Shown in pieces: positions 14,877-23,017 of a DNA stretch of 31,291 nt. The position numbers and the translations under genes are program-made. The notes beneath the pieces are model-generated. The model was given only the letters and a program-made list of their open reading frames with translations. It did no database searches and had not been told where the DNA came from. This DNA is from JALYNX01 sp040905925. Lineage in GTDB: Bacteria; Actinomycetota; Acidimicrobiia; Spongiisociales; ZC4RG35. The DNA lies in the NCBI GenBank assembly GCA_040905925.1, contig JBBDQO010000074.1, positions 1-31,291 of the forward strand. Reading direction: 5' to 3'. How positions within the stretch are numbered: the first letter of the stretch is position 1; the number at the start of each line of letters is the position of its first letter.

Positions 14877-16208
14877 TCAGGCGCCGGCCAACCGCACGAT
14901 TGCCTCGATACTCCGTTCCATCTCGTCATCCGTGGTCTTGAAGTTCGACACTGAGATCCTCATCGCCGTCCTTCCCTGCCAGACCGTGGGTCCGGCGAAC
15001 AAGGTCCCCTCTTCCTGGATCGCCTTGACGATGCGATGGGTCTCCTCCGGCTCTCCGAAACTGACCAGTACCTGGTTGAGCACCACATCGTTGAGGATCT
15101 CGAACCCCGCTTCCGACAGCCGACGTGCAAAGAGTTGAGCCAGGTGCACGGTGCCTTCGACCAGCTCGATGAGACCGCTTCGACCCAGGGTCTTCAGTAC
15201 AGCCCAGGTGGGGATCCCCCGAGCCCGGCGCGACATCTCCGGGGTGAAGAAGAACGGATCCTGGCCGCCACCGATCAAATAGGCAGCAGAGACGTTCATC
15301 TCCCGCGCCAATGCCTCGGGGTTTCTCACCAGGGCAACGCCGGCGTCGTAGGGAACGTTCAGGTACTTGTGGGCATCAGTCGCCCACGAGTCTGCCGACT
15401 CTTGGCCATTTGTCAGATGGGAGAGCTTGGGGGAAACCGCGGCCCAGAACCCGAAGGCGCCGTCGACATGGACCCAGGCGCCCATCTCCTTGGCCGCGGG
15501 GACGATCTCGGACATCGGATCGAAAGCTCCGGTGTTGACGTTGCCGGCCTGAACGCAGACGATCGCCGGCGGCTCGATGGACGGCAGGGCGTCGGCCCGC
15601 ATCCGGCCCTGGTCGTCGACCGGGACCCGGATCACTCGCTCCCGACCCAGCCCGACAATCCCCAACGCCTTGATCAGCGAGGGGTGGACCTCGTCTCCCA
15701 CCACCACGGTCACTTCGGGTGCACCAAATAGACCCTGGGCGGTCGAGTCCCAACCCACCTCGGAGAGAACCTGGGATCGGGCCGCCGACAGAGTCGTGAC
15801 GTGGGCCACCGTGGTGCCGGTCACGAAAGCGCCCCAGGTCGTTTCGGGCAACCCGCTGGCTTCGATGATCCATCGCAACGCGCTGGCTTCGAGCGCCACC
15901 GAGCCTGGTGTGGCCTCCGCTGATGCAGAGTTCTGGTCCCAGGCCGAGGTGAGCCAATCAGCGGCCAGGGCCACCGGAAAAGCGCCACCGATCACCCATC
16001 CGTAGAACCGGGGCGACCCCATGGCCATGGTGGCGGCTGGCACCAGTTCGTCCATCAGGGCGATCGTCTGCCTAGGGTCGGTGGGGCCTTCGGGGAAGGG
16101 CCCACCCAACGGGCTCAGATCGACGTGGTCGGGACGAACCGGTGCTTCATCGAGTTGGTCGAGGTAGGCAATGGCGCGCTCGGCGGTGGAGCGGAGGAGA
16201 TCATCCAT
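14877..16208 (-). CDS. PLP-dependent decarboxylase, group II (aromatic amino acid/Dop decarboxylase-like)
   Basis: The 443-residue enzyme belongs to the pyridoxal-phosphate decarboxylase family. Landmarks are H175 (VHPSLIKALG, stacks on PLP), D249 (AWVHVDGAFGFW, holds the pyridine nitrogen), and the Schiff-base K281 (SWATDAHKYLNVPYDAG). The N-terminal region SPRFYGWVIGG and DQNSASAEATPG is typical. Substrate specificity (aromatic amino acid, aspartate, glutamate) cannot be told by eye. It lies 21 nt downstream of a NarL-type regulator gene on the same strand, so it may be transcribed with it. Confidence 0.9.
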   Translation of the reverse strand: MDDLLRSTAERAIAYLDQLDEAPVRPDHVDLSPLGGPFPEGPTDPRQTIALMDELVPAATMAMGSPRFYGWVIGGAFPVALAADWLTSAWDQNSASAEATPGSVALEASALRWIIEASGLPETTWGAFVTGTTVAHVTTLSAARSQVLSEVGWDSTAQGLFGAPEVTVVVGDEVHPSLIKALGIVGLGRERVIRVPVDDQGRMRADALPSIEPPAIVCVQAGNVNTGAFDPMSEIVPAAKEMGAWVHVDGAFGFWAAVSPKLSHLTNGQESADSWATDAHKYLNVPYDAGVALVRNPEALAREMNVSAAYLIGGGQDPFFFTPEMSRRARGIPTWAVLKTLGRSGLIELVEGTVHLAQLFARRLSEAGFEILNDVVLNQVLVSFGEPEETHRIVKAIQEEGTLFAGPTVWQGRTAMRISVSNFKTTDDEMERSIEAIVRLAGA

Positions 16209-16229
16209 GGCCCAACCCTAGGCCTCCAG

Positions 16230-16907
16230 CTAGACCTCGTCCCAGCTCTCCGCAGACTCGGCGCTCTCGTGTTCACCCTCGATTCGGGCGACATAGGCTG
16301 CCGCCTCGCTGCGACGACTCATGCCCATCTTGGCGAGGAGGTTCGATACGTAGTTCTTGACAGTTTTCTCGGCAAGGAACATCTCCTCAGCGATCTGTCG
16401 GTTCGTCATTCCGCCCGCGATGTGCTCGACGATTGTCCGCTCTTGCTTGGAGAGCTTGGAAAGGAGTGGATCGTCTTTGGGCCCGGACCTGAGACGCTCG
16501 AAGAGCCGCTCGGTCATCTCCGGGTCGAGCAGCGACTCTCCGGCACCCACCCTGCGGATGCTCTCGATGAGATCTGTCGTCTTCACCCTTTTCAGGACAT
16601 AACCGGATGCCCCGGCCAGGATCGCGGATATCAAAGCCTCTTCGTCGGCGAACGAGGTGAGCATCAGCACCTTCACCTCAGGGAATCGCGACCGAATGTC
16701 ACGACAGGCTTCCACCCCACTGCGATCCGGGAGGCGCACATCAAGGACGACGACATGGGGTTGATCGAAGCCAACCCGCCTCAGTCCCTCCTCGGCAGTG
16801 CTGGCCTCACCGACAACTTCCATGTCATCCTCGGCGTCGACCAGCCCTTTGATCCCGGCGCGGACCACTCCGTGATCGTCGACGAGCAAGACTCGGAGCT
16901 TGGGCAT
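16230..16907 (-). CDS. NarL/DevR-family response regulator
   Basis: The 225-residue protein has a receiver with D10/D11, phospho-acceptor D56 (VVLDVRLPD), T84 and K106 (SGYVLKRV), and a LuxR-type helix-turn-helix (LSKQERTIVEHIAGGMTN, then EKTVKNYVSNLLAKMG). The segment GYVLKRVKTTDLIESIRRVGAG resembles DevR/DosR. The ATG at 16907 is preferred because MPKLRVLLVDDH is the normal start; an in-frame ATG 8 codons upstream (16931) gives a longer product with a repeated ATGCCCAAG. It is divergent from a GAF histidine kinase, its probable partner. Its target may be the palindrome at 19435-19452. Confidence 0.93.
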   Translation of the reverse strand: MPKLRVLLVDDHGVVRAGIKGLVDAEDDMEVVGEASTAEEGLRRVGFDQPHVVVLDVRLPDRSGVEACRDIRSRFPEVKVLMLTSFADEEALISAILAGASGYVLKRVKTTDLIESIRRVGAGESLLDPEMTERLFERLRSGPKDDPLLSKLSKQERTIVEHIAGGMTNRQIAEEMFLAEKTVKNYVSNLLAKMGMSRRSEAAAYVARIEGEHESAESAESWDEV

Positions 16908-16966
16908 CGACCCGACCGTGACCTTGGGCATCGGCCCGACGGTAGCCGCACAGGTATCGTCGGGGA

Positions 16967-18079
16967 ATGACCCAGTCCGAGTTCAGCGGCCGACTTCCTG
17001 CCCTGATCGACGCGGCCACCTCGGTCATGGAAGCTGGAGATCTCCAGCAGTTGTTGAGACGGCTTGTCTCCGAAGCACGGCTGGCCACTGGTGCCCCGTA
17101 CGCAGCTCTGGGTGTGATCGGGGATCACGGTGTGCTGGTTGAGTTCATCCATGAAGGAATGTCTACCGAGACAGTGGCCAGGATCGGCACGCTGCCAAAA
17201 GGGCTCGGGGTGCTCGGCAGGGTGGTACGTGAGAAGAAGACGATCCGGCTCGATTCGATCGGCGACCATCCCGATTCATACGGGTTTCCCCCGAATCATC
17301 CTGTTATGGGCTCATTCTTGGGCGTGCCCGTGATCGCTGGTGGCAGGGCGTTTGGCAACCTCTACCTCTCGGATAAGGAGGGTGGCTTCACCGACTCAGA
17401 CGTGGCGATTATTGAGGCTTTGAGTCGAATCGCCGGGTCTGCGCTCACCACGGCCCGTCTCCAGGAACGGTTGCGCAGCCTGGCGGTCGTCGAGGATAGG
17501 GAGCGGATCGCGCGGGACCTGCACGACTCGGTGATCCAGGACTTGTTCGCGGTGGGATTGGGGCTCCAGGGTGTGTCGGGAATGGTCACCGATGAGTCGG
17601 CTGCGGCCACTCTGGAGAGCTCTGTCGATCGACTCGATGCAGCCGTCGAGACCCTGCGGTCATATGTGTTCCAGTTGCGAAGCGGCCCCCAGGATCCGCT
17701 CCAGCTCGAGGATCGACTCCAGGAGCTGGTGTCACGGATGGGATCGGCGTATCCAAGCGAGGTCCGTCTCGAGCTCGCTGTCACGGAAACGGAGAAGCCA
17801 TTCGATGACGAGATCCTCAAGCTGGTCACCGAGGCGCTGAGCAACGCACTCCGTCATTCCGAAGCCGCCCATGTGGATGTCCTGGTCGAGTCGGATTCCT
17901 CTGGATGGCGTCTCCGGGTTCAGGATGATGGCGTGGGCTTCGACCCGAATCTGGTGAATCAGGGCATGGGTCTCAACAATCTCAGGTCTCGGGCCAATCT
18001 CCTTGGCGGGACCACGACTATCACCAGCAGCCCCGGTATCGGGACCGTGGTCGAGATCGAGATCCGATCAGGCGACTGA
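16967..18079 (+). CDS. GAF-domain sensor histidine kinase, DevS/DosT-like
   Basis: The 370-residue soluble kinase has one GAF domain (about residues 25-165) and no membrane helix. A HisKA_3 domain follows with H186 in ERIARDLHDSVIQDLFAVGL, then an HATPase domain with N-box TEALSNALRHSEA, DDGVGFD and GMGLNNLRSRANLLGG. The GAF segment GFPPNHPVMGSFLGVPV...FGNLYLSDKEGGF resembles the haem-binding GAF of mycobacterial DevS/DosT, with H111 in the region where the haem ligand lies in that family. That makes oxygen, NO or redox sensing possible. It is divergent from the NarL-type regulator. Mycobacterial DevS has two GAF domains; this has one. Confidence 0.9.
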   Translation: MTQSEFSGRLPALIDAATSVMEAGDLQQLLRRLVSEARLATGAPYAALGVIGDHGVLVEFIHEGMSTETVARIGTLPKGLGVLGRVVREKKTIRLDSIGDHPDSYGFPPNHPVMGSFLGVPVIAGGRAFGNLYLSDKEGGFTDSDVAIIEALSRIAGSALTTARLQERLRSLAVVEDRERIARDLHDSVIQDLFAVGLGLQGVSGMVTDESAAATLESSVDRLDAAVETLRSYVFQLRSGPQDPLQLEDRLQELVSRMGSAYPSEVRLELAVTETEKPFDDEILKLVTEALSNALRHSEAAHVDVLVESDSSGWRLRVQDDGVGFDPNLVNQGMGLNNLRSRANLLGGTTTITSSPGIGTVVEIEIRSGD

Positions 18080-18523
18080 TTCGGCGGTTATTGCCTGGGC
18101 GAAGCGATCGACCCAGTCCTTCACCGTGGCGTCGGCGAACCTGCCGAAGGCGAGTCGGTCAATGACACGGCCTAGCGGCCCCATTGGCGGCTCATAAGTC
18201 CCTTCGAAGGTGATTTTGGTCCGGGTCAAGCCCACGTGGGAGAGGACCAGGTCGGCGCTCATGGTAGGGAACAGGGCACCGGCCCCGGTGGCGACCCATT
18301 TGAGGGGGTAGATCAGCCCTTTGCGATGGACCTCGGGTACGCCTATCTCCAAGGACACCTCTTTGGCAAAACCGTCCACGTTCGGGCCGACCTTGGCCCG
18401 GAGCGACTCACCGTTGCGGTAAGCGATCCCGGCCCATTCGTCGAGATCGCCACGGAGCCCTTCCATCCGTTGCTCGACAACTCCGAGTGGCACCTCGACC
18501 AGGGTGTAGTAATGGACGAACAT
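18068..18523 (-). CDS. SRPBCC-fold (polyketide cyclase/START-like) protein
   Basis: The 151-residue protein shows the SRPBCC pattern: an N-terminal strand (FVHYYTLVEVPLGVVEQ), central strands (SLEIGVPEVHRKGLIYPLKW, ADLVLSHVGLTRTKITFEGT), and a C-terminal helix (FADATVKDWVDRFAQAI) preceded by YEPPMGPLGRVIDR, common in this family. It is last in a three-gene unit after the CBS and split-barrel proteins; its ATG directly follows the stop of the gene before it. Its 3' end overlaps that of the GAF kinase by 12 nt. Ligand unknown. Confidence 0.8.
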   Translation of the reverse strand: MFVHYYTLVEVPLGVVEQRMEGLRGDLDEWAGIAYRNGESLRAKVGPNVDGFAKEVSLEIGVPEVHRKGLIYPLKWVATGAGALFPTMSADLVLSHVGLTRTKITFEGTYEPPMGPLGRVIDRLAFGRFADATVKDWVDRFAQAITAESVA

Positions 18524-18985
18524 CTAGAGACGACCCGGTCGAGTTCGGAACGAGAACCCGCGTCCCGACACCATTCCGCTGATCTCGTCGATTTCCACTG
18601 CCACCACATGGGGGAAGGTGGCCATCGCCTGGAACCCATCCCGACTCAGGGGCGAACCGAGCACCCGCTCGTACTTTTGCATCAGCAGCTCCACGGTGCG
18701 AGTTGTGGTGGCCGGATCGGTGCCCTCGGCAGCGTGTCCTTGGACAATCACACTGATCCAATCACCGCTCTGCTCGTCGAAGTGGGAGACCTCGACGGAT
18801 ACCTTCGGGTGGGCGACCATGGCCTCGAACCGCCTGCCAGGTTTGGTCCTGAAGAGAATCCGATTCTCGTCGAGCACGAACGACATGGGACTCACGTAGG
18901 GATCACCGTCAGATACGACTCCTATGTGAGCCACCATCGCCTCGGAGAGGAACTCCCGGGCCTCGGCCTCTGAGATCGGCTCCAT
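18524..18985 (-). CDS. Pyridoxamine 5'-phosphate oxidase-like flavin split-barrel protein
   Basis: The 153-residue protein has the split-barrel signature: an N-terminal helix (SEAEAREFLSEAMVAHIGV), DGDPYVSPMSFVLDENRILF, TKPGRRFEAMVAHPKVSVEV, and WISVIVQGHAAEG. This family binds FMN or F420 and often acts on small electrophiles or haem. It lies between the CBS gene (3 nt gap) and the SRPBCC gene (0 nt gap). Genes of this family occur in DosR-type regulons, which fits the nearby DevRS-like pair; the cofactor here is not shown. Confidence 0.88.
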   Translation of the reverse strand: MEPISEAEAREFLSEAMVAHIGVVSDGDPYVSPMSFVLDENRILFRTKPGRRFEAMVAHPKVSVEVSHFDEQSGDWISVIVQGHAAEGTDPATTTRTVELLMQKYERVLGSPLSRDGFQAMATFPHVVAVEIDEISGMVSGRGFSFRTRPGRL

Positions 18986-18988
18986 GGC

Positions 18989-19369
18989 CTACGCCGTCGA
19001 GGGCTCTGTCATCGCCCAGAGCACATCTTTGATCGAGATCATCCCGAGTACCCGAGAGCCGTCAACTACGGGGATGTGTCGATAGCCGCTGGCCAGCATC
19101 CAATCCGCCGCCTCCGGCACCGACATATCAGGGTCGAACGAATCGGGGTAGGCGGTCATCCACTCGTCTACCCGTGCTTTGTCGAGGTCGACATCGTCGG
19201 CGACAGCGTCCAAGACGTCTCGCTCGGTGAGGATGCCCTCGAGTAACCCGTCGACCTCCACGGCGACGGATCCCACACCGTTGGTCTTCATCATCGCGGC
19301 GGCAGCACGGATCGTGGCCTCAGGTGCCACCCAGATCACCTCGCCACCTATCAGCTCTCTGACAGTCAT
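18989..19369 (-). CDS. Two-CBS-domain protein
   Basis: The 126-residue protein is nothing but a CBS pair: VAPEATIRAAAAMMKTNGVGSVAV...GILTERDVL (first) and MSVPEAADWMLASGYRHIPVVD...GMISIKDVLWAM (second). CBS pairs bind adenine nucleotides. It starts at an ATG 5 nt after AGGAGA and leads the unit CBS, split barrel, SRPBCC. Mycobacterial Rv2626c, a CBS protein strongly induced by hypoxia through DosR, is a relative in domain make-up. The 18-bp palindrome at 19435-19452 lies 66 nt upstream. Confidence 0.92.
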   Translation of the reverse strand: MTVRELIGGEVIWVAPEATIRAAAAMMKTNGVGSVAVEVDGLLEGILTERDVLDAVADDVDLDKARVDEWMTAYPDSFDPDMSVPEAADWMLASGYRHIPVVDGSRVLGMISIKDVLWAMTEPSTA

Positions 19370-19434
19370 CGCGTTCTCCTATCGCCGTCTCACCCCATCA
19401 TGCGTTTCTTGGTCGAGGAGAGACAGCCCCGTAA

Positions 19435-19452
19435 GTCCCTAGATGTAGGGAC
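19435..19452. promoter_or_regulatory. 18-bp palindrome, candidate operator between divergent units
   Basis: GTCCCTA, spacer GATG, TAGGGAC forms a perfect inverted repeat. It is 66 nt upstream of the CBS start (19369) and 45 nt upstream of the oxidase start (19497), so it could act on both. An overlapping AGCCCCGTAAGTCCC on the plus strand carries a GGGACTTA half-site like those of DosR, but the arm order differs from the known DosR palindrome. Binding by the NarL-type regulator at 16230 is an inference. Confidence 0.5.
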
Positions 19453-19496
19453 CAACGCGCCTACGGCCCTGTCGAGGCAGCACATACCTTGGTCGG

Positions 19497-20876
19497 ATGA
19501 CACCACGACGCAATGAAAGTGATGATCCGTCAACGGCAGTGGTCCTGGACAAGCTGCTCATCCTGGTGGCGGTGATTGGGGCGGCATTCGCCATCCTGGC
19601 AGCAGTGGTCGCCATACGCGGTGGGGGAACCGCCCTCGCCGACGAGGCGTCGGCTGAGCAACAGACCGGTCACCTCAGCCTCAGCGAGTTCGCAATTGAC
19701 GGAACACTCGAGTTTGCCCCGGGCCCCCTGCTCTTGGAGGTGGCCAACTCCGGCTCCCAAACACATAACCTGACGATCGACGGCGGGCCGGCCACCCCCG
19801 ATCTCAACGTCGGCGACTCGGCGACGTTGGACCTCGGAGACCTTTCAACAGGGACCTATGTCGTCTTCTGCTCCATCCCCGGCCATCGTGAGGCCGGGAT
19901 GGAAGCGTCCCTCGTGGTCATGGAAGGGGCCGCGACGGATCACACCGTCGCCAACGAGGGGACCGACGCTGATTGGGCCGAGCTTGATCGGTTGATGACG
20001 GAGTCGATACTTGCCTTCCCCGCCGAGACCGAGGGCAAAGGCAATCAGCTCCTCGAGCCCCAAATCCTGTCCGATGGCACCAAGGAGTTCCACCTGACCG
20101 CGGCCATCACCCAATGGGAGGTGGCGCCCGGGCAGGTGGTCGATGCCTGGACTTACAACGGTATGGTTCCGGCGCCAATGATCCGGGTCGATGTCGGCGA
20201 CCGGGTCCGGGTCGTCCTTGACAACCAGCTCCCGATGGGGACCGACATCCACTGGCACGGGGTAAAGGTCCCCAACAACATGGATGGAGTGGCTCCGCTC
20301 ACCCAGCCCTTGGTGGAGTCCGGCGAGACCTTCATCTACGAGTTCACTGCCACGGAACCGGCGATCGCCATGTATCACGCCCATCATCATGGCCAGATGC
20401 AGGTGCCCAACGGTCTTTTCGGCACCTTCATCATTGGGGACACGCCGGTGCCCAGAGGTCAGACCATTTCCGGGATCGAGATCCCCGAGGACATGGAGAT
20501 CGCCCAGGAGATCCCGATGGTGCTCAACGATGCCGGGGTGATCGGGCTGAGTCTCAACGCCAAGTCGTTTCCCGCCACCGAGCCCTACACCGGCAAAGTG
20601 GGTGATTGGGTGGTGGCCCATTACTTCAACGAGGGTCTACAAATACACCCGATGCACCAGCATCAGTTCCCGCAACTGGTCTTTGCGAAGGACGGGATCC
20701 CTCTGGACCATCCGTACTGGGCCGATACCGTGGCCGTCGCCCCCGGGGAGCGCTACTCGGTGCTCTTTCTCCTCGAGAACCCTGGGGTATGGGTCTGGCA
20801 TTGCCACATCTTGAACCATGTCGAGAGCGATACGGGGATGTTCGGGATGGTCACCGCGTGGATCGTCGAAGAGTGA
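19497..20876 (+). CDS. Membrane-anchored multicopper oxidase with an extra N-terminal cupredoxin domain
   Basis: The 459-residue protein has an N-terminal membrane helix (LLILVAVIGAAFAILAAVVAI), then a plastocyanin-like domain (about 58-142) with type 1 copper ligands H90, C125, H130 and M135 (TYVVFCSIPGHREAGMEASL). A two-domain multicopper oxidase follows, with trinuclear and type 1 motifs IHWHG (252-254), MYHAHHHGQM (294-298), HPMHQHQF (384-389) and HCHILNHVESDTGM (435-448). It probably oxidises a metal, phenol or other reductant with oxygen outside the membrane; the extra cupredoxin may pass electrons in. It is divergent from the CBS operon and shares the 19435 palindrome. The substrate is unknown. 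Confidence 0.92.
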   Translation: MTPRRNESDDPSTAVVLDKLLILVAVIGAAFAILAAVVAIRGGGTALADEASAEQQTGHLSLSEFAIDGTLEFAPGPLLLEVANSGSQTHNLTIDGGPATPDLNVGDSATLDLGDLSTGTYVVFCSIPGHREAGMEASLVVMEGAATDHTVANEGTDADWAELDRLMTESILAFPAETEGKGNQLLEPQILSDGTKEFHLTAAITQWEVAPGQVVDAWTYNGMVPAPMIRVDVGDRVRVVLDNQLPMGTDIHWHGVKVPNNMDGVAPLTQPLVESGETFIYEFTATEPAIAMYHAHHHGQMQVPNGLFGTFIIGDTPVPRGQTISGIEIPEDMEIAQEIPMVLNDAGVIGLSLNAKSFPATEPYTGKVGDWVVAHYFNEGLQIHPMHQHQFPQLVFAKDGIPLDHPYWADTVAVAPGERYSVLFLLENPGVWVWHCHILNHVESDTGMFGMVTAWIVEE

Positions 20877-20895
20877 TCGCTACCTTTGGCGACAG

Positions 20896-21636
20896 ATGTT
20901 CAGCGGCCTCTATCCACAGTCTGGGGTCATAGACGACCTTCTGGGCTTGGTGATGGGGTCAGAGAGGGCAGCCACCCGTCGTCCTTGGGTGATGATCAAC
21001 ATGGTGGTGTCGATAGACGGCGCCACCGCCGTGCAAGGGCGGTCCACCGGGCTCGGCGACGAGGATGACCTTGCGATGTTCAAAGCCCTGCGGGCCGTTC
21101 CCGACGTGATCCTGGTAGGCGCCGGCACGGTGCGGGCGGAGGATTACGGGCCGATCCGGCTCGATGACGAGCGTCTAGAGCGGCGAAGGGCGATCGGCAA
21201 GGAGGACCTGCCGAGACTGGCGGTCGTGACCGGCCGGCTTGACCTCGACCCTGAGGCCAGGCTGTTCTCGAGAGCCGATTCGCCGCCCATCATCCTGACC
21301 GGTCCTGCTGCGGACCCGGATCGACGACGCGCACTCGAACCGTTGGCGGAGGTGATCGTGTTGGACGACCTGAGTGTTGAGGCGGTCGTGGGACATTTGG
21401 GCCAGGCAGACGTAATCCTTTGCGAGGGGGGCCCCGGTCTCAATACACAATTGGCGTCCGCCGGGATGATCGACGAGGTGAACCTGACTGTTGCCCCCGT
21501 TGTCGTCGGAGGGGTGTCGAAGCGGATTGTCCAAGGCCCAGCGGTGGATCCTCCTCTGGACATGGACCTCGACCGGATCCTGGCAGGCGACCGTTCCTTG
21601 TTCTTCCGTTATCTGAGGCACACCGGGCCCGAATAG
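20896..21636 (+). CDS. RibD C-terminal/dihydrofolate reductase-like pyrimidine reductase
   Basis: The 246-residue protein has the RibD C-terminal (DHFR-like) fold: RPWVMINMVVSIDGATAV, GDEDDLAMFKALRAVPDVILVG, GTVRAEDYG, and DVILCEGGPGLNTQL with EVNLTVAPVVVGG. These match the NADPH and substrate-binding loops of riboflavin reductases. It lacks a deaminase domain, so it is either the reductase of a split riboflavin pathway or a relative with another substrate. The ATG at 20896 is chosen because the sequence upstream is unlike the family; it lies 19 nt after the oxidase stop, so the two may be co-transcribed. Confidence 0.88.
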   Translation: MFSGLYPQSGVIDDLLGLVMGSERAATRRPWVMINMVVSIDGATAVQGRSTGLGDEDDLAMFKALRAVPDVILVGAGTVRAEDYGPIRLDDERLERRRAIGKEDLPRLAVVTGRLDLDPEARLFSRADSPPIILTGPAADPDRRRALEPLAEVIVLDDLSVEAVVGHLGQADVILCEGGPGLNTQLASAGMIDEVNLTVAPVVVGGVSKRIVQGPAVDPPLDMDLDRILAGDRSLFFRYLRHTGPE

Positions 21637-21693
21637 TGGATGACCTGGTCGGCGGCACGCTCCGCCGCTCGGCACCTCGGTAACGTTGGGGCG

Positions 21694-22977
21694 ATGGGAA
21701 AGCACGCCGAGCTCTATGAGAGACATGTGAAGGTCCTGCCCGGATGGGCGCCTCTCTATTACGAGCAGCCGATCTCGATCGTCGATGGCGAAGGTCGACA
21801 CGTCGTGGATGCCGAGGGCAATCGCTATCTCGACTTCTTCGGCGGGATCCTGGTCACCATGACCGGGTATCGGGTCCCCGAGGTAGTCGACGCCATCAAG
21901 CGGCAGGCCGATCGGATGCTGCACACATCGACCCTCTATCTCATCGAGTCTCAGATCGAGTTGGCCGAGAAGATCGCCGAGCTCTCCGGTATCCCGGATG
22001 CCAAGGTCTTCTTCACAAACTCGGGAACCGAGGCCAACGATGCCGCATTGATGCTCGCCACCACCTATCGCAAGTCGAACCAGGTGCTTGCGATCCGTGG
22101 GAGCTATCACGGCAAGTCACACTCGGCGATCGCCATCACCGGTCAAAGAGCATGGTCGGGGACCAGTTTCTCCCCGTTCCAGGTGACCTATGTCCACGGG
22201 GGCTACAAGCTGCGCAGCCCATTCGGCCACCTTTCCGACGAGGACTTCATCGCCGCCTGTGTTGCCGATCTCGAGGACATGTTGCGGGTGGCCAGTGCCG
22301 GGGAGCCGGCGGCGATGATCGCCGAGCCGATCCAGGGCGTAGCTGGCTTTGTCACCCCTCCCGACGGATTCTTCGGCGCCATGAAGGAGGTGCTCGACGC
22401 CCACGGGATCCTCTTCATCTCGGACGAGGTGCAGACCGGGTGGGGACGAACCGGTGAGCATTTCTGGGGCTACCAGGCGCACGGGATCATCCCCGACCTG
22501 CTCACCTTTGCCAAGGGTGTAGGCAACGGCCTGAGCATCGGGGGAGTGGTGGCCCCGGCCGAGATCATGGAGGCCTATCCCGCCCTGGGGATCTCGACCT
22601 TCGGGGGGAACCCACTGGCGACGGCCGGAGCACTGGCCAATCTCGAGGTTCTCATCGATCAAGACCTGCAAACCAATGCCCTCAAGGTCGGGAACCGTCT
22701 GATGCAGAACCTCATCCCTCTCTCCGAGGAATTGGAGATAATCGGAGAGGTCCGGGGCAAGGGCCTCATGATCGGCGTCGAGTTGGTAGGGCCCACCGGC
22801 GAGCCGGCTCCGGAGAAGGCGGCCGCCGCCCTGGAGGCGGCGCGTGAGGAAGGACTGTTGATCGGCAAGGGCGGGCTCTTCGGCAACGCGTTGCGAATTG
22901 CCCCGGCGTTGTCACTCACCGAGGAAGAGGCGGACGATGGATTCGCCAGGTTGGAACGAGCCCTCCGTCGCATCTAG
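21694..22977 (+). CDS. Class III PLP-dependent aminotransferase
   Basis: The 427-residue enzyme carries the class III hallmarks: FTNSGTEANDAA (phosphate loop), SYHGKSHSA, ISDEVQTGWGRTG with D244, and the Schiff-base K274 in TFAKGVGNGLSIGG. The family covers 4-aminobutyrate, acetylornithine and alanine-glyoxylate (AGXT2-like) transaminases; the N-terminus LPGWAPLYYEQP and IVDGEGRHVVDAEGNRYLDF best fits the AGXT2-like group, but the substrate is not proven. The ATG at 21694 is taken because the family begins near here. A strong hairpin follows the stop. Confidence 0.9.
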   Translation: MGKHAELYERHVKVLPGWAPLYYEQPISIVDGEGRHVVDAEGNRYLDFFGGILVTMTGYRVPEVVDAIKRQADRMLHTSTLYLIESQIELAEKIAELSGIPDAKVFFTNSGTEANDAALMLATTYRKSNQVLAIRGSYHGKSHSAIAITGQRAWSGTSFSPFQVTYVHGGYKLRSPFGHLSDEDFIAACVADLEDMLRVASAGEPAAMIAEPIQGVAGFVTPPDGFFGAMKEVLDAHGILFISDEVQTGWGRTGEHFWGYQAHGIIPDLLTFAKGVGNGLSIGGVVAPAEIMEAYPALGISTFGGNPLATAGALANLEVLIDQDLQTNALKVGNRLMQNLIPLSEELEIIGEVRGKGLMIGVELVGPTGEPAPEKAAAALEAAREEGLLIGKGGLFGNALRIAPALSLTEEEADDGFARLERALRRI

Positions 22978-22990
22978 GAAACCCCCCCCT

Positions 22991-23010
22991 CGCCCGACCC
23001 AGGTCGGGCG
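22991..23010. terminator. Hairpin terminator after aminotransferase
   Basis: CGCCCGACC, loop CA, GGTCGGGCG forms a 9-bp GC stem followed on plus by GGTTGCTTTA. It lies 14 nt after the aminotransferase stop and just before the convergent sigma gene end (23018), so it can end both transcripts. Confidence 0.8.
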
Positions 23011-23017
23011 GGTTGCT

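Noticed and set aside
16936..16965. CCCGACG and CGTCGGG arms in the gap between the NarL-type regulator and the GAF kinase
   Set aside because: Spacing of 16 nt and overlap with start regions make it weak evidence for an operator or hairpin in GC-rich DNA.
19425..19439. Direct match to the mycobacterial DosR box
   Set aside because: Only a half-site-like GGGACTTA is present; the second half does not match, so I call a palindrome, not a DosR box.
19497..20876. Copper nitrite reductase (NirK)
   Set aside because: HWHG, HAHHHG, HPMHQH and HCHILNH together are the laccase-type trinuclear set; NirK lacks several of these.
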